Of a DNA stretch of 64,000 nucleotides, positions 52,323 through 62,287 are shown piece after piece. Made by a program: the position numbers and the translations under genes. Location of the stretch: the NCBI RefSeq assembly GCF_014645515.1, contig NZ_BMLW01000012.1, positions 77,529-141,528 of the forward strand, in the 5' to 3' direction. The DNA is from Oceanobacillus neutriphilus (GTDB taxonomy: Bacteria; Bacillota; Bacilli; Bacillales; Amphibacillaceae). Below the pieces are notes generated by a model. That model worked only from the letters and a program-made list of their open reading frames with translations, made no database searches and was not told the DNA's origin. The stretch's first letter is position 1. Each line of letters starts with the position of its first letter.

Positions 52323-52541
52323 TGATAGTTGTTTTTTTAATTGAAGGGAAAAGGTTATTTACTGGGTAGAATAAGAGCAGGAAGAACAATTTTTTGAGAT
52401 TACAGGTTGCCTGCTTTGTATCCGCTGAAGATTTCAGATACTATATAATATGAAAAATATAAGGTAAAGGCTGTCGCTAAGAATGGAATCTTCGTTAACT
52501 TAGGTCAGCCTTACATTTTTGTTAAAAAGAAGGTGGAAAAC

Positions 52542-53684
52542 TTGATATACTTCGACAACAGTGCAACGACGAAGCCGCATCCGGAAGTGATTGAAAGCTT
52601 CGCAAAAGTATCAGCTAATTATTTTGCCAATCCCTCATCGATACATCCTCTAGGCGGTCAAGTGGAGAAGCTGTTGGAGGCTGCGAGACAGCAGGCAGCA
52701 GATTTAATCGGCGTTCCCAAGGAGACAATAATCTTTACTTCAGGAGGAACAGAAGGAAATAATACAGCGATTAAAGGAGTTGCTCTTGAGCATCAGTCCC
52801 GGGGAAAACATATTATTACAACGCAAGCGGAGCATCCATCTATTCATGATACTTGCAGGAGTTTAGAAAAATTAGGCTTTGAAATAACCTATATGCCGGT
52901 AGCAGAAGATGGGACTGTTTCGGCAGCAGATGTTGAAAATTCAATTCGAAAAGATACTATTCTCGTTACAATGATGCAGGTGAATAATGAAATTGGTGCG
53001 ATTCAGCCGATTGAGGAAATTGGAAATGTTCTAAAAAAGCATCCTAAAGTGCTTTTTCATGTGGATGCTGTCCAAGGTTTGGGGAAGGTTCCTCTAAACC
53101 TTTCAGATACTGGTGTTGATTTATGTACTTTTTCAGGCCATAAAATTCATGGACTCAAAGGAACAGGACTCCTGTATGTGAATCATACGGCTAAATTATA
53201 TCCGCTTCTTCACGGTGGCAGTCAGGAATCTGGTATCCGTTCAGGAACTGAGAATGTGGCTGGCGCTGTTTCCTTTGTGAAAGCATTGCGTTTAGTCAAA
53301 GAGAAGCAGGATATTCAGGAGGATAATATATTAAAAACCCTGCATGATAAGCTTATGGAGGAGCTCAGCCAGTTGGAGGGCGTTAAAATCAACAGCCCTG
53401 CTGACGGTGCCAATCATATTATTCATTTTTCCGTACCGGGAATTAAGCCGGAGGTTATTATTCATAGCTTAAGCCAAAAGGAAATATATATTTCCACTAA
53501 GTCAGCCTGCTCATCCCGGGATCTGACGGAAAGTCAGGTGCTGGTTGCCTGCGGGAAAACAAAGGAAGTTTCTTCCTCGGGGTTGCGGGTAAGTTTTTCT
53601 TATGAGAATACAGAAGAAGAAGTAGATATATTTGTGAAAGAACTAAAAAAAGCAATTCAACAATTTAAAGAGGTATTGAGGTAG
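52542..53684 (+). CDS. nifZ: Cysteine desulfurase (NifZ), partner of ThiI
   Basis: PLP enzyme of 380 residues that takes sulfur from cysteine. Lys in FSGHKIHGLKGTG binds PLP, HVDAVQGLG holds the cofactor, and the catalytic Cys is in STKSACSSRD. It lies 5 bp before thiI, to which it supplies sulfur for 4-thiouridine in tRNA. The TTG start (52542) is preferred: GAAGGTGG is 6 nt before and MIYFDNSATT is the normal N-terminus; the upstream GTG overlaps the ribosome site. Confidence 0.93.
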   Translation: MIYFDNSATTKPHPEVIESFAKVSANYFANPSSIHPLGGQVEKLLEAARQQAADLIGVPKETIIFTSGGTEGNNTAIKGVALEHQSRGKHIITTQAEHPSIHDTCRSLEKLGFEITYMPVAEDGTVSAADVENSIRKDTILVTMMQVNNEIGAIQPIEEIGNVLKKHPKVLFHVDAVQGLGKVPLNLSDTGVDLCTFSGHKIHGLKGTGLLYVNHTAKLYPLLHGGSQESGIRSGTENVAGAVSFVKALRLVKEKQDIQEDNILKTLHDKLMEELSQLEGVKINSPADGANHIIHFSVPGIKPEVIIHSLSQKEIYISTKSACSSRDLTESQVLVACGKTKEVSSSGLRVSFSYENTEEEVDIFVKELKKAIQQFKEVLR

Positions 53685-53689
53685 ATAGT

Positions 53690-54892
53690 ATGCAATATGA
53701 TCATATATTAATTCGTTATGGAGAGTTAGCTTTAAAAGGAAAAAACGCGAAACAATTTATACTGAAGCTTCATGATAATATTCATCAACAGGTCAAGGAT
53801 TTTGATGGTGTGAAGGTAATGCGGACACAGGGAAGAATGTTCGTCTTACTGAACGGCAATGATCCAGAGCCGATTGTAGAAAAAATAAAAAATGTTTTTG
53901 GTATCCATAGTTTAAGTCTGGCGATTCGTGTTGAGAACGACGTGGAAGAAATCAAGGAAGCAGCTCTATACGCATTAAACCAAGAAACAGACGTAAAGAC
54001 ATTTAAGATGAGTGTCCGCCGTACAAAAAAAGATTTTCCAATTCGTTCCGGTGAAATGAATCATATATTAGGGAGCCATTTGTTAACCAATACAGAAGGC
54101 ATTACAGTAGATGTGCACCATCCTGATTTGGAAATTAAAGTAGAAATACGTAAGGAAGCAACCTATATTACCAGTGGAACAATTATGTGCAGAGGTGGAC
54201 TTCCGGTTGGAACATCTGGTAAGTCGCTGCTCTTGCTTTCAGGCGGCATTGACAGTCCGGTGGCAGGATTTTTGGCGATGAAAAGAGGCGTTCATTTAGA
54301 AGCAATTCATTTTCATTCTCCGCCGTTTACAAGCGATCGCGCCAAGCAAAAGGTACTGGATTTGGCAAAACAACTCACGAAATATGGAAAGTCCATAAAA
54401 GTGCATATTGTCCCATTTACCAAATTACAGCAGGAGATTTTTAGAGAGATGCCTAATGATTATGCCATGACAATCATGCGCCGCGTGATGTTCCGTGTCA
54501 GTGAACAGCTTTGCAAACAAGAAGGAATCTTGTCGCTGACAACAGGAGAGAACCTTGGGCAGGTGGCCAGTCAAACGATGGATAGTATGCACACCATCAA
54601 CGAGGTAACTAATTATCCAATTCTCCGTCCGTTAATCGCGATGGATAAGGAAGAAGTTATTCGAATTGCACAGGATATCGGAACATACGAGACTTCGATT
54701 TTACCCTATGAAGATTGCTGTACTATCTTTGTACCGAAATCTCCAAAAACAAAGCCGAAAAGAGATAAAGTGAATTTTTATGAAGCAAAATATGACTTTA
54801 CACCATCTATTGAAGAAGCAATAGATGGTATAGAAACAATAAAAGTAACAGAGAAAACCTTATTCAATGAGGATTTCACAGATCTTTTTTAA
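53690..54892 (+). CDS. thiI: tRNA 4-thiouridine synthase ThiI
   Basis: A 400-residue enzyme that activates U8 of tRNA with ATP and inserts sulfur. It has an N-terminal ferredoxin-like and THUMP domain (about 1-165) and a PP-loop ATPase SGGIDSPVAGFLAMKRG. The C-terminal rhodanese domain of the enteric type is absent, as in other bacilli, so thiolation should rely on Cys residues in the PP-loop domain, such as those in EDCCTIF. Ribosome site GAGGTAG. Operon with nifZ. Confidence 0.95.
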   Translation: MQYDHILIRYGELALKGKNAKQFILKLHDNIHQQVKDFDGVKVMRTQGRMFVLLNGNDPEPIVEKIKNVFGIHSLSLAIRVENDVEEIKEAALYALNQETDVKTFKMSVRRTKKDFPIRSGEMNHILGSHLLTNTEGITVDVHHPDLEIKVEIRKEATYITSGTIMCRGGLPVGTSGKSLLLLSGGIDSPVAGFLAMKRGVHLEAIHFHSPPFTSDRAKQKVLDLAKQLTKYGKSIKVHIVPFTKLQQEIFREMPNDYAMTIMRRVMFRVSEQLCKQEGILSLTTGENLGQVASQTMDSMHTINEVTNYPILRPLIAMDKEEVIRIAQDIGTYETSILPYEDCCTIFVPKSPKTKPKRDKVNFYEAKYDFTPSIEEAIDGIETIKVTEKTLFNEDFTDLF

Positions 54893-54938
54893 GCAGATAT
54901 GCTCTTCTTACAGTAGCTGTTTAAATAGCAATTAAAAA

Positions 54939-55411
54939 CTCAACTTTCGAACCTGAGAATAAGCATCTATACCTTACTATTCCAGGATGAACATGTTTTT
55001 TATTATCCTGCTGGTATTTTGTTAAATCCTCCTTCTATGGAAATGGAAATTGTGTATAGCGCCTTCAACCAACCACTACGCTTTCCATGGAGATGGCTTC
55101 AGCTAACTTGAAAAGAAAACCGCTTTTCAGGTGGATCTTCAGCTCGCCCTGCGATGCACAAATGTTTTCGATGGGACGAGTAATCGCAGTCCCAGTCCCA
55201 GGACGTGCAAGTGCAGGAGTTGTGACAACGCTTTTCGATGGGATGAGTAATCTTAGGCCCCAGGAGTCAAAACGGTCCGCCGCAGCAGCGGTGCCTTACA
55301 CGTTACCTGCTTTCTAGATAGAGCATATGCTTTGTTAAGAGACAGATGGAAGGAAAGGTCAACACCTGTCTCTATGATAAGTAAGTTATTTTTTAAAGTG
55401 CGAAAGTTGAG
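54939..55411. mobile_element. MITE-like element, copy B (terminal inverted repeats)
   Basis: A 473-bp element. Ends are CTCAACTTTCG and its complement CGAAAGTTGAG. TTAAAAA lies directly outside both ends (54932-54938, 55412-55418), a good 7-bp target duplication. The left arm and right arm match copy A at 4695-5477. The inner core joins the left half of one hairpin type (AACCACTACGCTTTCCATGG) to the right half of another (AAAACGGTCCGCCGCAG), with two copies of a TTTTCGATGGG-GAGTAATC block between. No transposase. Confidence 0.7.
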
Positions 55412-55442
55412 TTAAAAAGAAAAAATTACCATTAAATAAAAC

Positions 55443-55472
55443 GCATGTTTTCACCCCGATTGACACATTCTA
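55443..55472 (+). promoter_or_regulatory. Sigma-G promoter of the SASP gene
   Basis: GCATG (55443-55447), 18 bp, CATTCTA (55466-55472) fits the forespore sigma-G consensus GmATr-N18-CATwmTA. It lies 24 bp before the start codon. Confidence 0.7.
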
Positions 55473-55495
55473 TAAGTACCAAGGAGGTGAACAAC

Positions 55496-55693
55496 ATGGC
55501 AAATAATAACTCAAATCAATTAGTTGTTCCAGGAGTGCAACAAGCACTTGATCAAATGAAATACGAAATTGCTCAGGAATTTGGCGTTCAACTTGGTCCT
55601 GACTCTACTTCTCGTGCTAACGGATCTGTTGGTGGAGAAATTACGAAAAGATTAGTAACAATGGCTGAGCAACAATTTGGCGGAACTAAATAA
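55496..55693 (+). CDS. sspA: Alpha/beta-type small acid-soluble spore protein
   Basis: A 65-residue DNA-binding protein of the forespore. The conserved motifs are present: [19 protein letters not shown] (with the GPR protease cut site in the EIAxE-like segment) and [18 protein letters not shown]. It saturates spore DNA against UV and heat. Ribosome site AAGGAGGTG; the frame is open further upstream but that is not translated. Position next to thiI matches B. subtilis sspA. Followed by a hairpin terminator. Confidence 0.92.
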   Translation: MANNNSNQLVVPGVQQALDQMKYEIAQEFGVQLGPDSTSRANGSVGGEITKRLVTMAEQQFGGTK

Positions 55694-55704
55694 TAAAAAT
55701 GAAT

Positions 55705-55745
55705 GGCTAGCTGTCTCTGCAGATGTGGAGGCAGCTTTTATATTG
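55705..55745 (+). terminator. Terminator of sspA
   Basis: AGCTGTCTC pairs with GAGGCAGCT, followed by TTTATATT. Confidence 0.7.
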
Positions 55746-55822
55746 TATGAAAATAAGAGAGGTATATCTAAAAGAGCTCTTTGTTTTTGGCGTACTGTAT
55801 TTTTTAATATATCATCTGTAAA

Positions 55823-55865
55823 AACCCGGGAATTCACCTGTTTGCCAGTGAGTTCCCGGGTTTCT
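55823..55865 (-). terminator. Terminator of the second NAD kinase gene
   Basis: AAACCCGGGAA pairs perfectly with TTCCCGGGTTT. GTGA/TCAC-type pairs extend it. Confidence 0.85.
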
Positions 55866-55874
55866 GAGAATTTT

Positions 55875-56672
55875 TTATAAGAATGTTCTTTGTACACGAT
55901 TCCAGAATGTGTTATTTTTCATTTTTACAGTTTTGATTACTGTTGCATCCATTTCGACATCAACATGATGAATTCGCTGTACCGGCCATGCTTCGTTATC
56001 CAAACTGATAATTGGGTAGTCATTCCCGTCTTGAATGACCTCCAGCTGAAGTTTTCTATCTTGTCCCAAAATAAAAGAAGACCCAAGTGTACGGTAACTA
56101 TTATTATTCAACGAAGCTACCTCAGATACCTGGAAGCTGGAAAGCAGCGGATCGATAACTGCTCCATGTGCAGATTTGGAATAGCCTGTGCTTCCTGTCG
56201 GTGTTGATACGACCATACCATCACCACGAAATGTTTCGAAATGCTCGCCGTCTATTTTGACATTAATGACAATGGTTTTAATAATACTGGAACGTAAAGA
56301 TACCTCATTCAGGCAATAAAAAGCTTTTTCACCGTCAACACTCACTTTAATTGCAGGAAAACGGCGAACTTCAATTTTATTATTTGTTACTGCATCAATC
56401 ATTTCATCGAATCTGGTTATACTAAAATCACAGTATAATCCAATTTGTTCATCGTCTGTAATCCCTGTATAGATACAATCCTGACGAAATCCAGTCTTGC
56501 GGACAGCCTGCAGGAAAGTACCGTCTCCGCCAAAGCTGACAATAATAGAGGCATTTTTTGGGTCATTAACTACGTGTAAACCATTCTTTTCAGCAATCGA
56601 TTTTAAGTAATCTGTTTTTTCGCCTTCCTGACGAGGGTGATAAAAAAAGAAAATATTATTACGATTTTGCAT
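55875..56672 (-). CDS. ppnKB: NAD kinase 2
   Basis: A 265-residue NAD kinase paralogous to the one at 25293-26096: SFGGDGTFLQAVR, FRGDGMVVSTPTGSTGYSKSAHG, CLNEVSLRSS. In B. subtilis the two kinases differ in regulation, and the YtdI type lies in this place near sspA and ytfI. The start is ATG 56672 behind GGAGG at 7 nt. It is divergent from ytfI. Confidence 0.93.
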   Translation of the reverse strand: MQNRNNIFFFYHPRQEGEKTDYLKSIAEKNGLHVVNDPKNASIIVSFGGDGTFLQAVRKTGFRQDCIYTGITDDEQIGLYCDFSITRFDEMIDAVTNNKIEVRRFPAIKVSVDGEKAFYCLNEVSLRSSIIKTIVINVKIDGEHFETFRGDGMVVSTPTGSTGYSKSAHGAVIDPLLSSFQVSEVASLNNNSYRTLGSSFILGQDRKLQLEVIQDGNDYPIISLDNEAWPVQRIHHVDVEMDATVIKTVKMKNNTFWNRVQRTFL

Positions 56673-56953
56673 ACGATAACCTCCAAGCAAATTTTATAGT
56701 GCAGTAATCTTTTGTCAGGCTCCCGTTTTCATGATAGAGATACTTGTTGTCAGACAGGAACTTATCAAATACGGTTTTAGTTCACGAAGTAAAAGTAGAC
56801 AGGCAAACCCTGAAGAAATATTATTTTTCTTACATTCATCATAACATTTTCTAAGTGTTATTTCCCTTTAGAAACGTACATAGATAATGAATCAATATAA
56901 AGAAGACAAACAATTGTAAAATAAATGATTTAATCATTTTAGGAGAGCTGATT

Positions 56954-57511
56954 ATGAATAGCTTATACATTATGTTAATTTTTATTGCTGTGAGTGTTTT
57001 GATCATCATATTTCTTTTCCGGAGCAAATGGATCATTAAAGTCAACTATCAATTTCCGGAAATGGATGATATGCAGATTTCAGTCTTTTTTTATAAATGG
57101 TGTGTACTTAGACAAAAGAAATTACGTATACCAGATCAAAATGAAATGGAAAAAGGATATGTGCATTTTTATAAGCATTTATCCCGAAAACAGCTTCATT
57201 TATTAAAACAGCTGCAACTCCGGTCCTTATTAAAGGAACTAAAAATCCTTGAATTCAAATGGCAGACTAAAGGAGGGACCGGGGATGCTTTTTCTACATC
57301 TATAGCAAGCGGTGCAATCTGGGCGATAAAAGGCTGGCTGATTGGTTATCTCACACAGCATCTTCAGCTTTTTGAAAAACCGCAAATTCATGTGCAGCCG
57401 GATTTTCAAAGCAGCAGTCTGGAGACCAGTTTTTCATGTATGATTTCCTTCCGCTTAGGAAAAACTATTCTGGGAATCATGCGTGTCTTGAAAATAAAGG
57501 AGGTAAAATAA
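56954..57511 (+). CDS. ytfI: YtfI-like DUF2953 membrane-anchored protein
   Basis: A 185-residue protein with one N-terminal transmembrane segment (about 3-22), then a beta-rich/soluble part. The family fold is suggested by WQTKGGTGDAFSTSIASGAIW and IHVQPDFQSSSLETSFSCMISFRLGKTILG. DUF2953 genes of bacilli are sporulation-associated and precede ytfJ. The stop TAA shares its last A with the ytfJ ATG, indicating coupling. Confidence 0.8.
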   Translation: MNSLYIMLIFIAVSVLIIIFLFRSKWIIKVNYQFPEMDDMQISVFFYKWCVLRQKKLRIPDQNEMEKGYVHFYKHLSRKQLHLLKQLQLRSLLKELKILEFKWQTKGGTGDAFSTSIASGAIWAIKGWLIGYLTQHLQLFEKPQIHVQPDFQSSSLETSFSCMISFRLGKTILGIMRVLKIKEVK

Positions 57512-58050
57512 TGACTGAACATCCGATAGAAGGTTTAATGTCCAGTGCAATGAAAAGTATACAAAAGATGGTAGAGGTAAATACGATTATCGGAGACCCT
57601 TTGAAAGCTTCCGATGATACAGTAATCATTCCAGTGTCGAAGGTCGGGTTTGGTTTTGCTGCTGGCGGAAGTGAATTCATGCCGGGAGAATTAAAGTCAA
57701 GTGATTTTGAAGAACACGAAATTCCGTTTGGTGGAGGAAGTGGAGGAGGTGTTTCTATAACACCGGTTGCTTTTTTAGTATTAAAGGAAGGGCAAATGGA
57801 GCTGGTGCATATGGATCAGCATGCGCATCTGTATGAAAAAATAATTGATTTGATTCCTGAACTTTTGCAGCGGTCAGGGGCAGGAATGCCTGATAAAGAA
57901 AAAGTGTTAGAAAAGAAGGTAGAGCAAAAACATCATAAAAGGGATGAGAAGGAGCATAAAGAGCATAAGGAACAAAAACAAGCTTCTGATCATGAACCTG
58001 AGAAAGAAAAAAAAGAGCTGGAGTCTATTCTTGACCGTTTTGAAATTTAG
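57511..58050 (+). CDS. ytfJ: GerW-family sporulation protein YtfJ
   Basis: A 179-residue protein of the GerW/YtfJ family. The N-terminal domain has MSSAMKSIQKMVEVNTIIGDP, VIIPVSKVGFGFAAGGSEF and a glycine-rich FGGGSGGGVSITPVAFLV, all family hallmarks. The C-terminal tail is an unusually long charged low-complexity run (KEHKEHKEQKQ). YtfJ proteins are needed for full germination response in B. subtilis. AAAGGAGGT ribosome site inside the end of ytfI. Confidence 0.88.
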   Translation: MTEHPIEGLMSSAMKSIQKMVEVNTIIGDPLKASDDTVIIPVSKVGFGFAAGGSEFMPGELKSSDFEEHEIPFGGGSGGGVSITPVAFLVLKEGQMELVHMDQHAHLYEKIIDLIPELLQRSGAGMPDKEKVLEKKVEQKHHKRDEKEHKEHKEQKQASDHEPEKEKKELESILDRFEI

Positions 58051-58143
58051 ATTGCAGAATAATAGCTATGATTGGACAGTTAATAAAACAAGCCCCATAA
58101 TAGTAAATGAATCAGAATTGTAAGGATGGGGAGGAGAAATATA

Positions 58144-58644
58144 ATGCCAAAAAATGTCACTTTTAAACAAGAAACCGTTACTTTACTCGGAGAAGAACAA
58201 AAAGCAGGGAATAAAGCTCCTGACTTTACGGTAGTTGCAAATGACTTATCAGAGAAAACACTTGCCGATTATGACGGAAAGGTTAAATTAATCAGTGTAG
58301 TTCCTTCTGTTGATACAGGGGTATGCGCTGAGCAGACGCGCCGTTTTAATGAAGAAGCTGCCAATCTTGATAATACAGTTGTTTTAACAATCAGTATGGA
58401 TTTGCCATTTGCTCAGGCCCGCTGGTGTGGTGCAAATGGAATTGAAAACGTTGAAACATTATCTGACCACCGCTTAGCTGATTTCGGTAAAAATTATGGA
58501 GTATTAATTGAAGAGCTCCGTCTATTATCCAGATCAATTTTTGTAGTAGATGAAAATAACGAAATCACTTACGTAGAATATGTTCCAGAAGTAACAAACC
58601 ATCCAAATTACGATGCTGTATTGGAGCATTTAAAAACAAAATAA
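58144..58644 (+). CDS. tpx: Thiol peroxidase Tpx
   Basis: Atypical 2-Cys peroxiredoxin of 166 residues, which reduces peroxides with thioredoxin. Peroxidatic Cys61 in [10 protein letters not shown] and resolving Cys95 in ARWCGANGI are both intact at the E. coli Tpx positions. Start ATG 58144 follows GAGGAG. Monocistronic with a clear terminator. Since spx is in this window and Spx controls thiol genes, tpx may be a target in this species; no Spx-type promoter element was verified. Confidence 0.95.
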   Translation: MPKNVTFKQETVTLLGEEQKAGNKAPDFTVVANDLSEKTLADYDGKVKLISVVPSVDTGVCAEQTRRFNEEAANLDNTVVLTISMDLPFAQARWCGANGIENVETLSDHRLADFGKNYGVLIEELRLLSRSIFVVDENNEITYVEYVPEVTNHPNYDAVLEHLKTK

Positions 58645-58686
58645 TGAGAAAAAAGCATGATTCCGTCTGAGTCATGCTTTTTTTAA
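58645..58686 (+). terminator. Terminator of tpx
   Basis: AAAAAGCATGA pairs with TCATGCTTTTT, followed by further T. Confidence 0.9.
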
Positions 58687-58943
58687 AATAAAATACATAA
58701 ATAACTCTTACATCTCAGGCTTAAAAAGATAAGTAAAAGTGCTGGTATAAATAGTAAGTAAAATGACAATTACCGAAACCTGTAATATAAAATAAAGAAA
58801 CACTTTCATGGATGAAAAATGGTTATGTCCTGTGCTGTTCTTATCGAAGAAAACATTTTATTTGGAAATAATGAAATTCCTTTTACATCTGGTGTGAGAA
58901 TTGTTAAAATAGAAAGTTGTCAGCTTGGATAGGAGGACATGCC

Positions 58944-59936
58944 ATGGAGCAATCGAATGTCGAAAAATTATTTAAATGTATTGATGAAGTAACTGAAATT
59001 ATTCAAAGCGCAAAAAATGAAACCTATCTGGAAAGTCTGATTTTATCGTTAGATACTATCTTGGACGGGGAAACCCGGAATGAATTGGACGATGTTACGG
59101 AACGCAAGGTTACAAAACTTGTCCAGACATTTAATGAAGAAGAGCTTGATGCAGAGTCGTATCGCAAAGCGTTGGGACTTTCCATTTTAAAGGGAATGAA
59201 GGGTGCAGCGCAACAGCAGCATTTAATGACACCTGATACGGTTAGTTTTTTAATCAGTTACTTAGTAAATAAATTGATTGATAAAAAGGGACAGATAACC
59301 ATTTTTGACCCTGCCAGCGGAACAGCTAATCTGCTTACAGCTGTGTTAAATCAGATAGAAAATCCTGTTAAGGCATATGCTTCTGAAATAGATCCGACTT
59401 TGATTGAATTAGCTGTATTAAATGCAAATTTACAGAAAAGAGAAATCAGTTTCTATCATCAGGACAGCTTGAGACCTTTTCTGATAGAGCCGGTAGATTT
59501 TGTTGTTACCGACCTTCCAGTGGGATATTATCCGGATGATGTAACAGCGGAGGAATATCAGCTAAAGGCAGATGAAGGTCATTCTTATTCACATCATTTA
59601 TTTATAGAGCAGAGCTTAAAATATATAAAAGATGGCGGATTTTTTATTGGCGTGATTCCAGAATTTTTATTTGATAGTGATCAATCGGCAAAATTACATG
59701 CGTTTTTACAGGAAACAGCACATATTGTCGGGGTTATCCGATTGCCGGAAACATCTTTTAAATCAAAAAATCAGGCGAAAAGTGTATTAATCCTGCAGAA
59801 AAAAGGGTATGGTACAAAAGAACCGAAGCAACCGTTACTTGTACAACTACCTTCTTTTAAGAATGCTCATGCAACGGCAGATATCATCAAACAGATTAAT
59901 CAATGGTTTACATCTTATCCAAACAGGATTAAATGA
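58944..59936 (+). CDS. ytxK: YtxK-like class I SAM methyltransferase
   Basis: A 330-residue N6-adenine-methyltransferase-like protein. Motif I is [14 protein letters not shown], and the position of the catalytic (D/N)PP(Y/F) motif is [11 protein letters not shown], a modified version. A helical N-terminal part of about 90 residues resembles that of type I modification subunits. No specificity subunit or nuclease gene is near, so it is a stand-alone enzyme or a non-restriction relative. It is 22 bp before ackA, as in B. subtilis. ATG after AGGAGG. Confidence 0.88.
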   Translation: MEQSNVEKLFKCIDEVTEIIQSAKNETYLESLILSLDTILDGETRNELDDVTERKVTKLVQTFNEEELDAESYRKALGLSILKGMKGAAQQQHLMTPDTVSFLISYLVNKLIDKKGQITIFDPASGTANLLTAVLNQIENPVKAYASEIDPTLIELAVLNANLQKREISFYHQDSLRPFLIEPVDFVVTDLPVGYYPDDVTAEEYQLKADEGHSYSHHLFIEQSLKYIKDGGFFIGVIPEFLFDSDQSAKLHAFLQETAHIVGVIRLPETSFKSKNQAKSVLILQKKGYGTKEPKQPLLVQLPSFKNAHATADIIKQINQWFTSYPNRIK

Positions 59937-59958
59937 AGAATATAGGAGTGGAATGAAA

Positions 59959-61143
59959 ATGAGTAATGTATTAGCAATTAATGCTGGAAGTTCATCTTTG
60001 AAATTTCAGCTGATTAAAATGCCGGAAGAAGAAGTAGCTGCAATCGGTCTTGTAGAACGAATCGGAATGCCGGATTCAATTTTTAAAATTGAGGCGGACG
60101 GCAAAGAGGATAAGACGGTAACAGATATTCCGGACCACAGTGTCGCAGTAAAAATGCTATTAGATGCTTTGATTTCTACAGGAATTATTCAATCATTTGA
60201 TGAAATTGATGCAGTTGGACATCGTGTTGTTCATGGAGGAGAATATTTCACTGATTCTGTTTTATTAGATGACGAAGCGATTCAAAAAATTGAAGAGGTC
60301 TCTGAATTAGCGCCTTTGCATAATCCTGCTAACTTAACAGGGATTCGAGCTTTCAAAGAAATTCTGCCTAATGTTCCTATGGTAGCTGTGTTTGACACTG
60401 CCTTCCATCAGTCAATGCCGGAATCATCTTATCTTTACAGCCTGCCAAGAAATTATTATGAAGACTACGGCATCCGTAAATATGGTTTCCACGGGACTTC
60501 CCATAAATATGTTTCTGAACGGGCAGCAGAACTTTTGGGCAGACCGTTAGAAAGTCTTCGCTTAATATCTTGCCATATCGGCAACGGTGCCAGTGTGACA
60601 GCAATTAAAGATGGTAAATCGATGGATACTTCTATGGGCTTTACACCACTTGCTGGAGTAACAATGGGCACACGTTCCGGTAATATTGATCCGGCATTAA
60701 TTCCTTATATTATGCAATGTACTGGTAAAACAGTAGATGAAGTGCTTCATGTTTTAAATAAAGAAAGTGGAATGCTGGCACTTTCCGGGTTCTCCAGTGA
60801 TTTACGTGATATCGAAAGTCAAGCAGATACAAACCCTCGTGCAGAACTGGCTTTAGACGTATTTGCCGGAAGAATTCATAAATATATTGGATCCTATGCT
60901 GCGAAGATGAATGGTGTGGATGCCATTATTTTTACTGCTGGTATTGGAGAAAATAGTATTACTATCCGTGAAAAAATTCTTAAAGGACTGGAATTCATGG
61001 GTATTTATTGGGATCCGAAGCTAAATGAAGTGCGTGGAAAAGAGCAATTCATCAACTACCCGCACTCTCCTGTAAAAGTAATTGTCATCCCTACGAATGA
61101 AGAAGTAATGATTGCAAGGGATACAGTTCGTTTGAGTAAATGA
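59959..61143 (+). CDS. ackA: Acetate kinase
   Basis: A 394-residue enzyme that interconverts acetate plus ATP with acetyl phosphate. N-terminal [46 protein letters not shown] and the C-terminal FTAGIGENS are all present. The ATG 59959 is selected ([12 protein letters not shown] as in the family). An upstream in-frame ATG (59953) is 6 bp earlier and also possible. Together with ytxK it forms an operon. In B. subtilis ackA is CcpA-activated through a cre site; none was recognised here. Confidence 0.96.
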   Translation: MSNVLAINAGSSSLKFQLIKMPEEEVAAIGLVERIGMPDSIFKIEADGKEDKTVTDIPDHSVAVKMLLDALISTGIIQSFDEIDAVGHRVVHGGEYFTDSVLLDDEAIQKIEEVSELAPLHNPANLTGIRAFKEILPNVPMVAVFDTAFHQSMPESSYLYSLPRNYYEDYGIRKYGFHGTSHKYVSERAAELLGRPLESLRLISCHIGNGASVTAIKDGKSMDTSMGFTPLAGVTMGTRSGNIDPALIPYIMQCTGKTVDEVLHVLNKESGMLALSGFSSDLRDIESQADTNPRAELALDVFAGRIHKYIGSYAAKMNGVDAIIFTAGIGENSITIREKILKGLEFMGIYWDPKLNEVRGKEQFINYPHSPVKVIVIPTNEEVMIARDTVRLSK

Positions 61144-61156
61144 AAAAGGATTGTTA

Positions 61157-61190
61157 GCGGCTTAAGCGGCTGTTAATAGCCGCTTCATGC
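61157..61190 (+). terminator. Terminator of ackA
   Basis: AAGCGGCT pairs with AGCCGCTT across GTTAAT. The following T-run is poor (CATTTTAGC). Confidence 0.6.
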
Positions 61191-61394
61191 AAGTCATTTT
61201 AGCAAGAGCAAGTATGAAATAGCTAATCTTTTTCTGTGTAATGAAAAAATTACATGGAAAGAGGTTAGTTTTTTCTATATCTATAAAATCTATTGGGTCA
61301 GGTAACTTTGTGTTAATATTACTATGATGATTGTAAAAATCTGTACTTCAGTACTTTGATTTGGATGTTTAAAAGAGAGAAAGGTGGTGACAGC

Positions 61395-62240
61395 ATGACA
61401 TTAAAAGTAGAACTGCAGGGGATAGACTATGATACAAAATGGAAACAAAAAGATTTGAATGCTCTAATCGAAAAAATGTTAGACAATATTGGGACCACTG
61501 ACGCAGAGTTGAGAGATGCTCTAATTTTTAATACATTTGGAAAGCTGATTTTGGAAGATTGTTTAACCAATAAACAAATGGAATATATTCTCGATGTTTG
61601 TCTGCACAAACTATTTCTTGGAATTGAAGAAAAGGAAAGCGATCTCGTATTCACACGTTCTTGTTCTGCTTTAGTTATTGGAATAATTCTGCATAAAGAT
61701 AGGCAAAAGCGCTTTTTACAGGACGGAGCAGCCGTAAAAACAATAAAACAAAGCATAGAATATTTAAATCTTGAAGAAGATACCCGCGGCTATGTGGAAG
61801 GGAAGGGATGGGCCCATAGTATTGCACATGGAGCAGATTTACTGACAGAAGCTATTAAACATCCTTGTTTTGATAATCGCCTGTCTTTTGAATGCTTGGA
61901 GACAATGAAACGGTGCCTGTTTAAAGAAGGCACAACAAAATCCCCTTACATTGATGAAGAGGAAGAGCGGCTTCTTTTTGTATTGGAAGCGCTTATTGAT
62001 AAAGGTATCAAAGATAAGGAAATCACTTTCCTGATATTGGATATCACTGACAAACTGCAGGAGTTAAAAACAAAAGAAGGAGATAATTTAAACTTTTATT
62101 GGAAAAAATCAAATGCTGTAAACTTTTTAAGGGGACTTTATTTTCGGCTGTTGTATAAGAATACATATCCAGAGATCAGGAAAAATATTGCGGCTATACT
62201 GGAGCAATGGCATAGGGAAACATATAATCTCCATGAGTAG
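61395..62240 (+). CDS. DUF2785 family protein
   Basis: A 281-residue all-helical protein. The segment GWAHSIAHGADLLTEAIKHP is diagnostic of DUF2785, whose members resemble HEAT/ARM-repeat proteins. SPYIDEEEERLLFVLEALI and the C-terminal FLRGLYFRLLYKNTYPEIRKN follow. Function is unknown. Start ATG 61395 follows AAAGGTGG; an upstream extension to 61356 has no ribosome site. Not part of ackA's operon; about 250 bp and a hairpin separate them. Confidence 0.85.
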   Translation: MTLKVELQGIDYDTKWKQKDLNALIEKMLDNIGTTDAELRDALIFNTFGKLILEDCLTNKQMEYILDVCLHKLFLGIEEKESDLVFTRSCSALVIGIILHKDRQKRFLQDGAAVKTIKQSIEYLNLEEDTRGYVEGKGWAHSIAHGADLLTEAIKHPCFDNRLSFECLETMKRCLFKEGTTKSPYIDEEEERLLFVLEALIDKGIKDKEITFLILDITDKLQELKTKEGDNLNFYWKKSNAVNFLRGLYFRLLYKNTYPEIRKNIAAILEQWHRETYNLHE

Positions 62241-62287
62241 ATTATCGAACCTTGAGATACAGTATTATTTTTGGTTGTATGTCTTTA

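Noticed and set aside
55087-55317. 76-codon plus-strand frame in element copy B
   Set aside because: Same repeat sequence as at 4743-4949, with no ribosome site. Similarity of the two products reflects the DNA repeat.
57436-57510. 25-codon N-terminal extension of YtfJ
   Set aside because: AAAGGAGGT directly precedes ATG 57511 and the family N-terminus starts there. The upstream part is the end of ytfI in another frame.
58944-59936. Restriction-modification system around ytxK
   Set aside because: No nuclease or specificity gene nearby. The gene is part of the conserved ytxK-ackA pair of bacilli.
59809-59958. 50-codon N-terminal extension of AckA
   Set aside because: It overlaps ytxK, and acetate kinases begin at [13 protein letters not shown], which fits ATG 59959.
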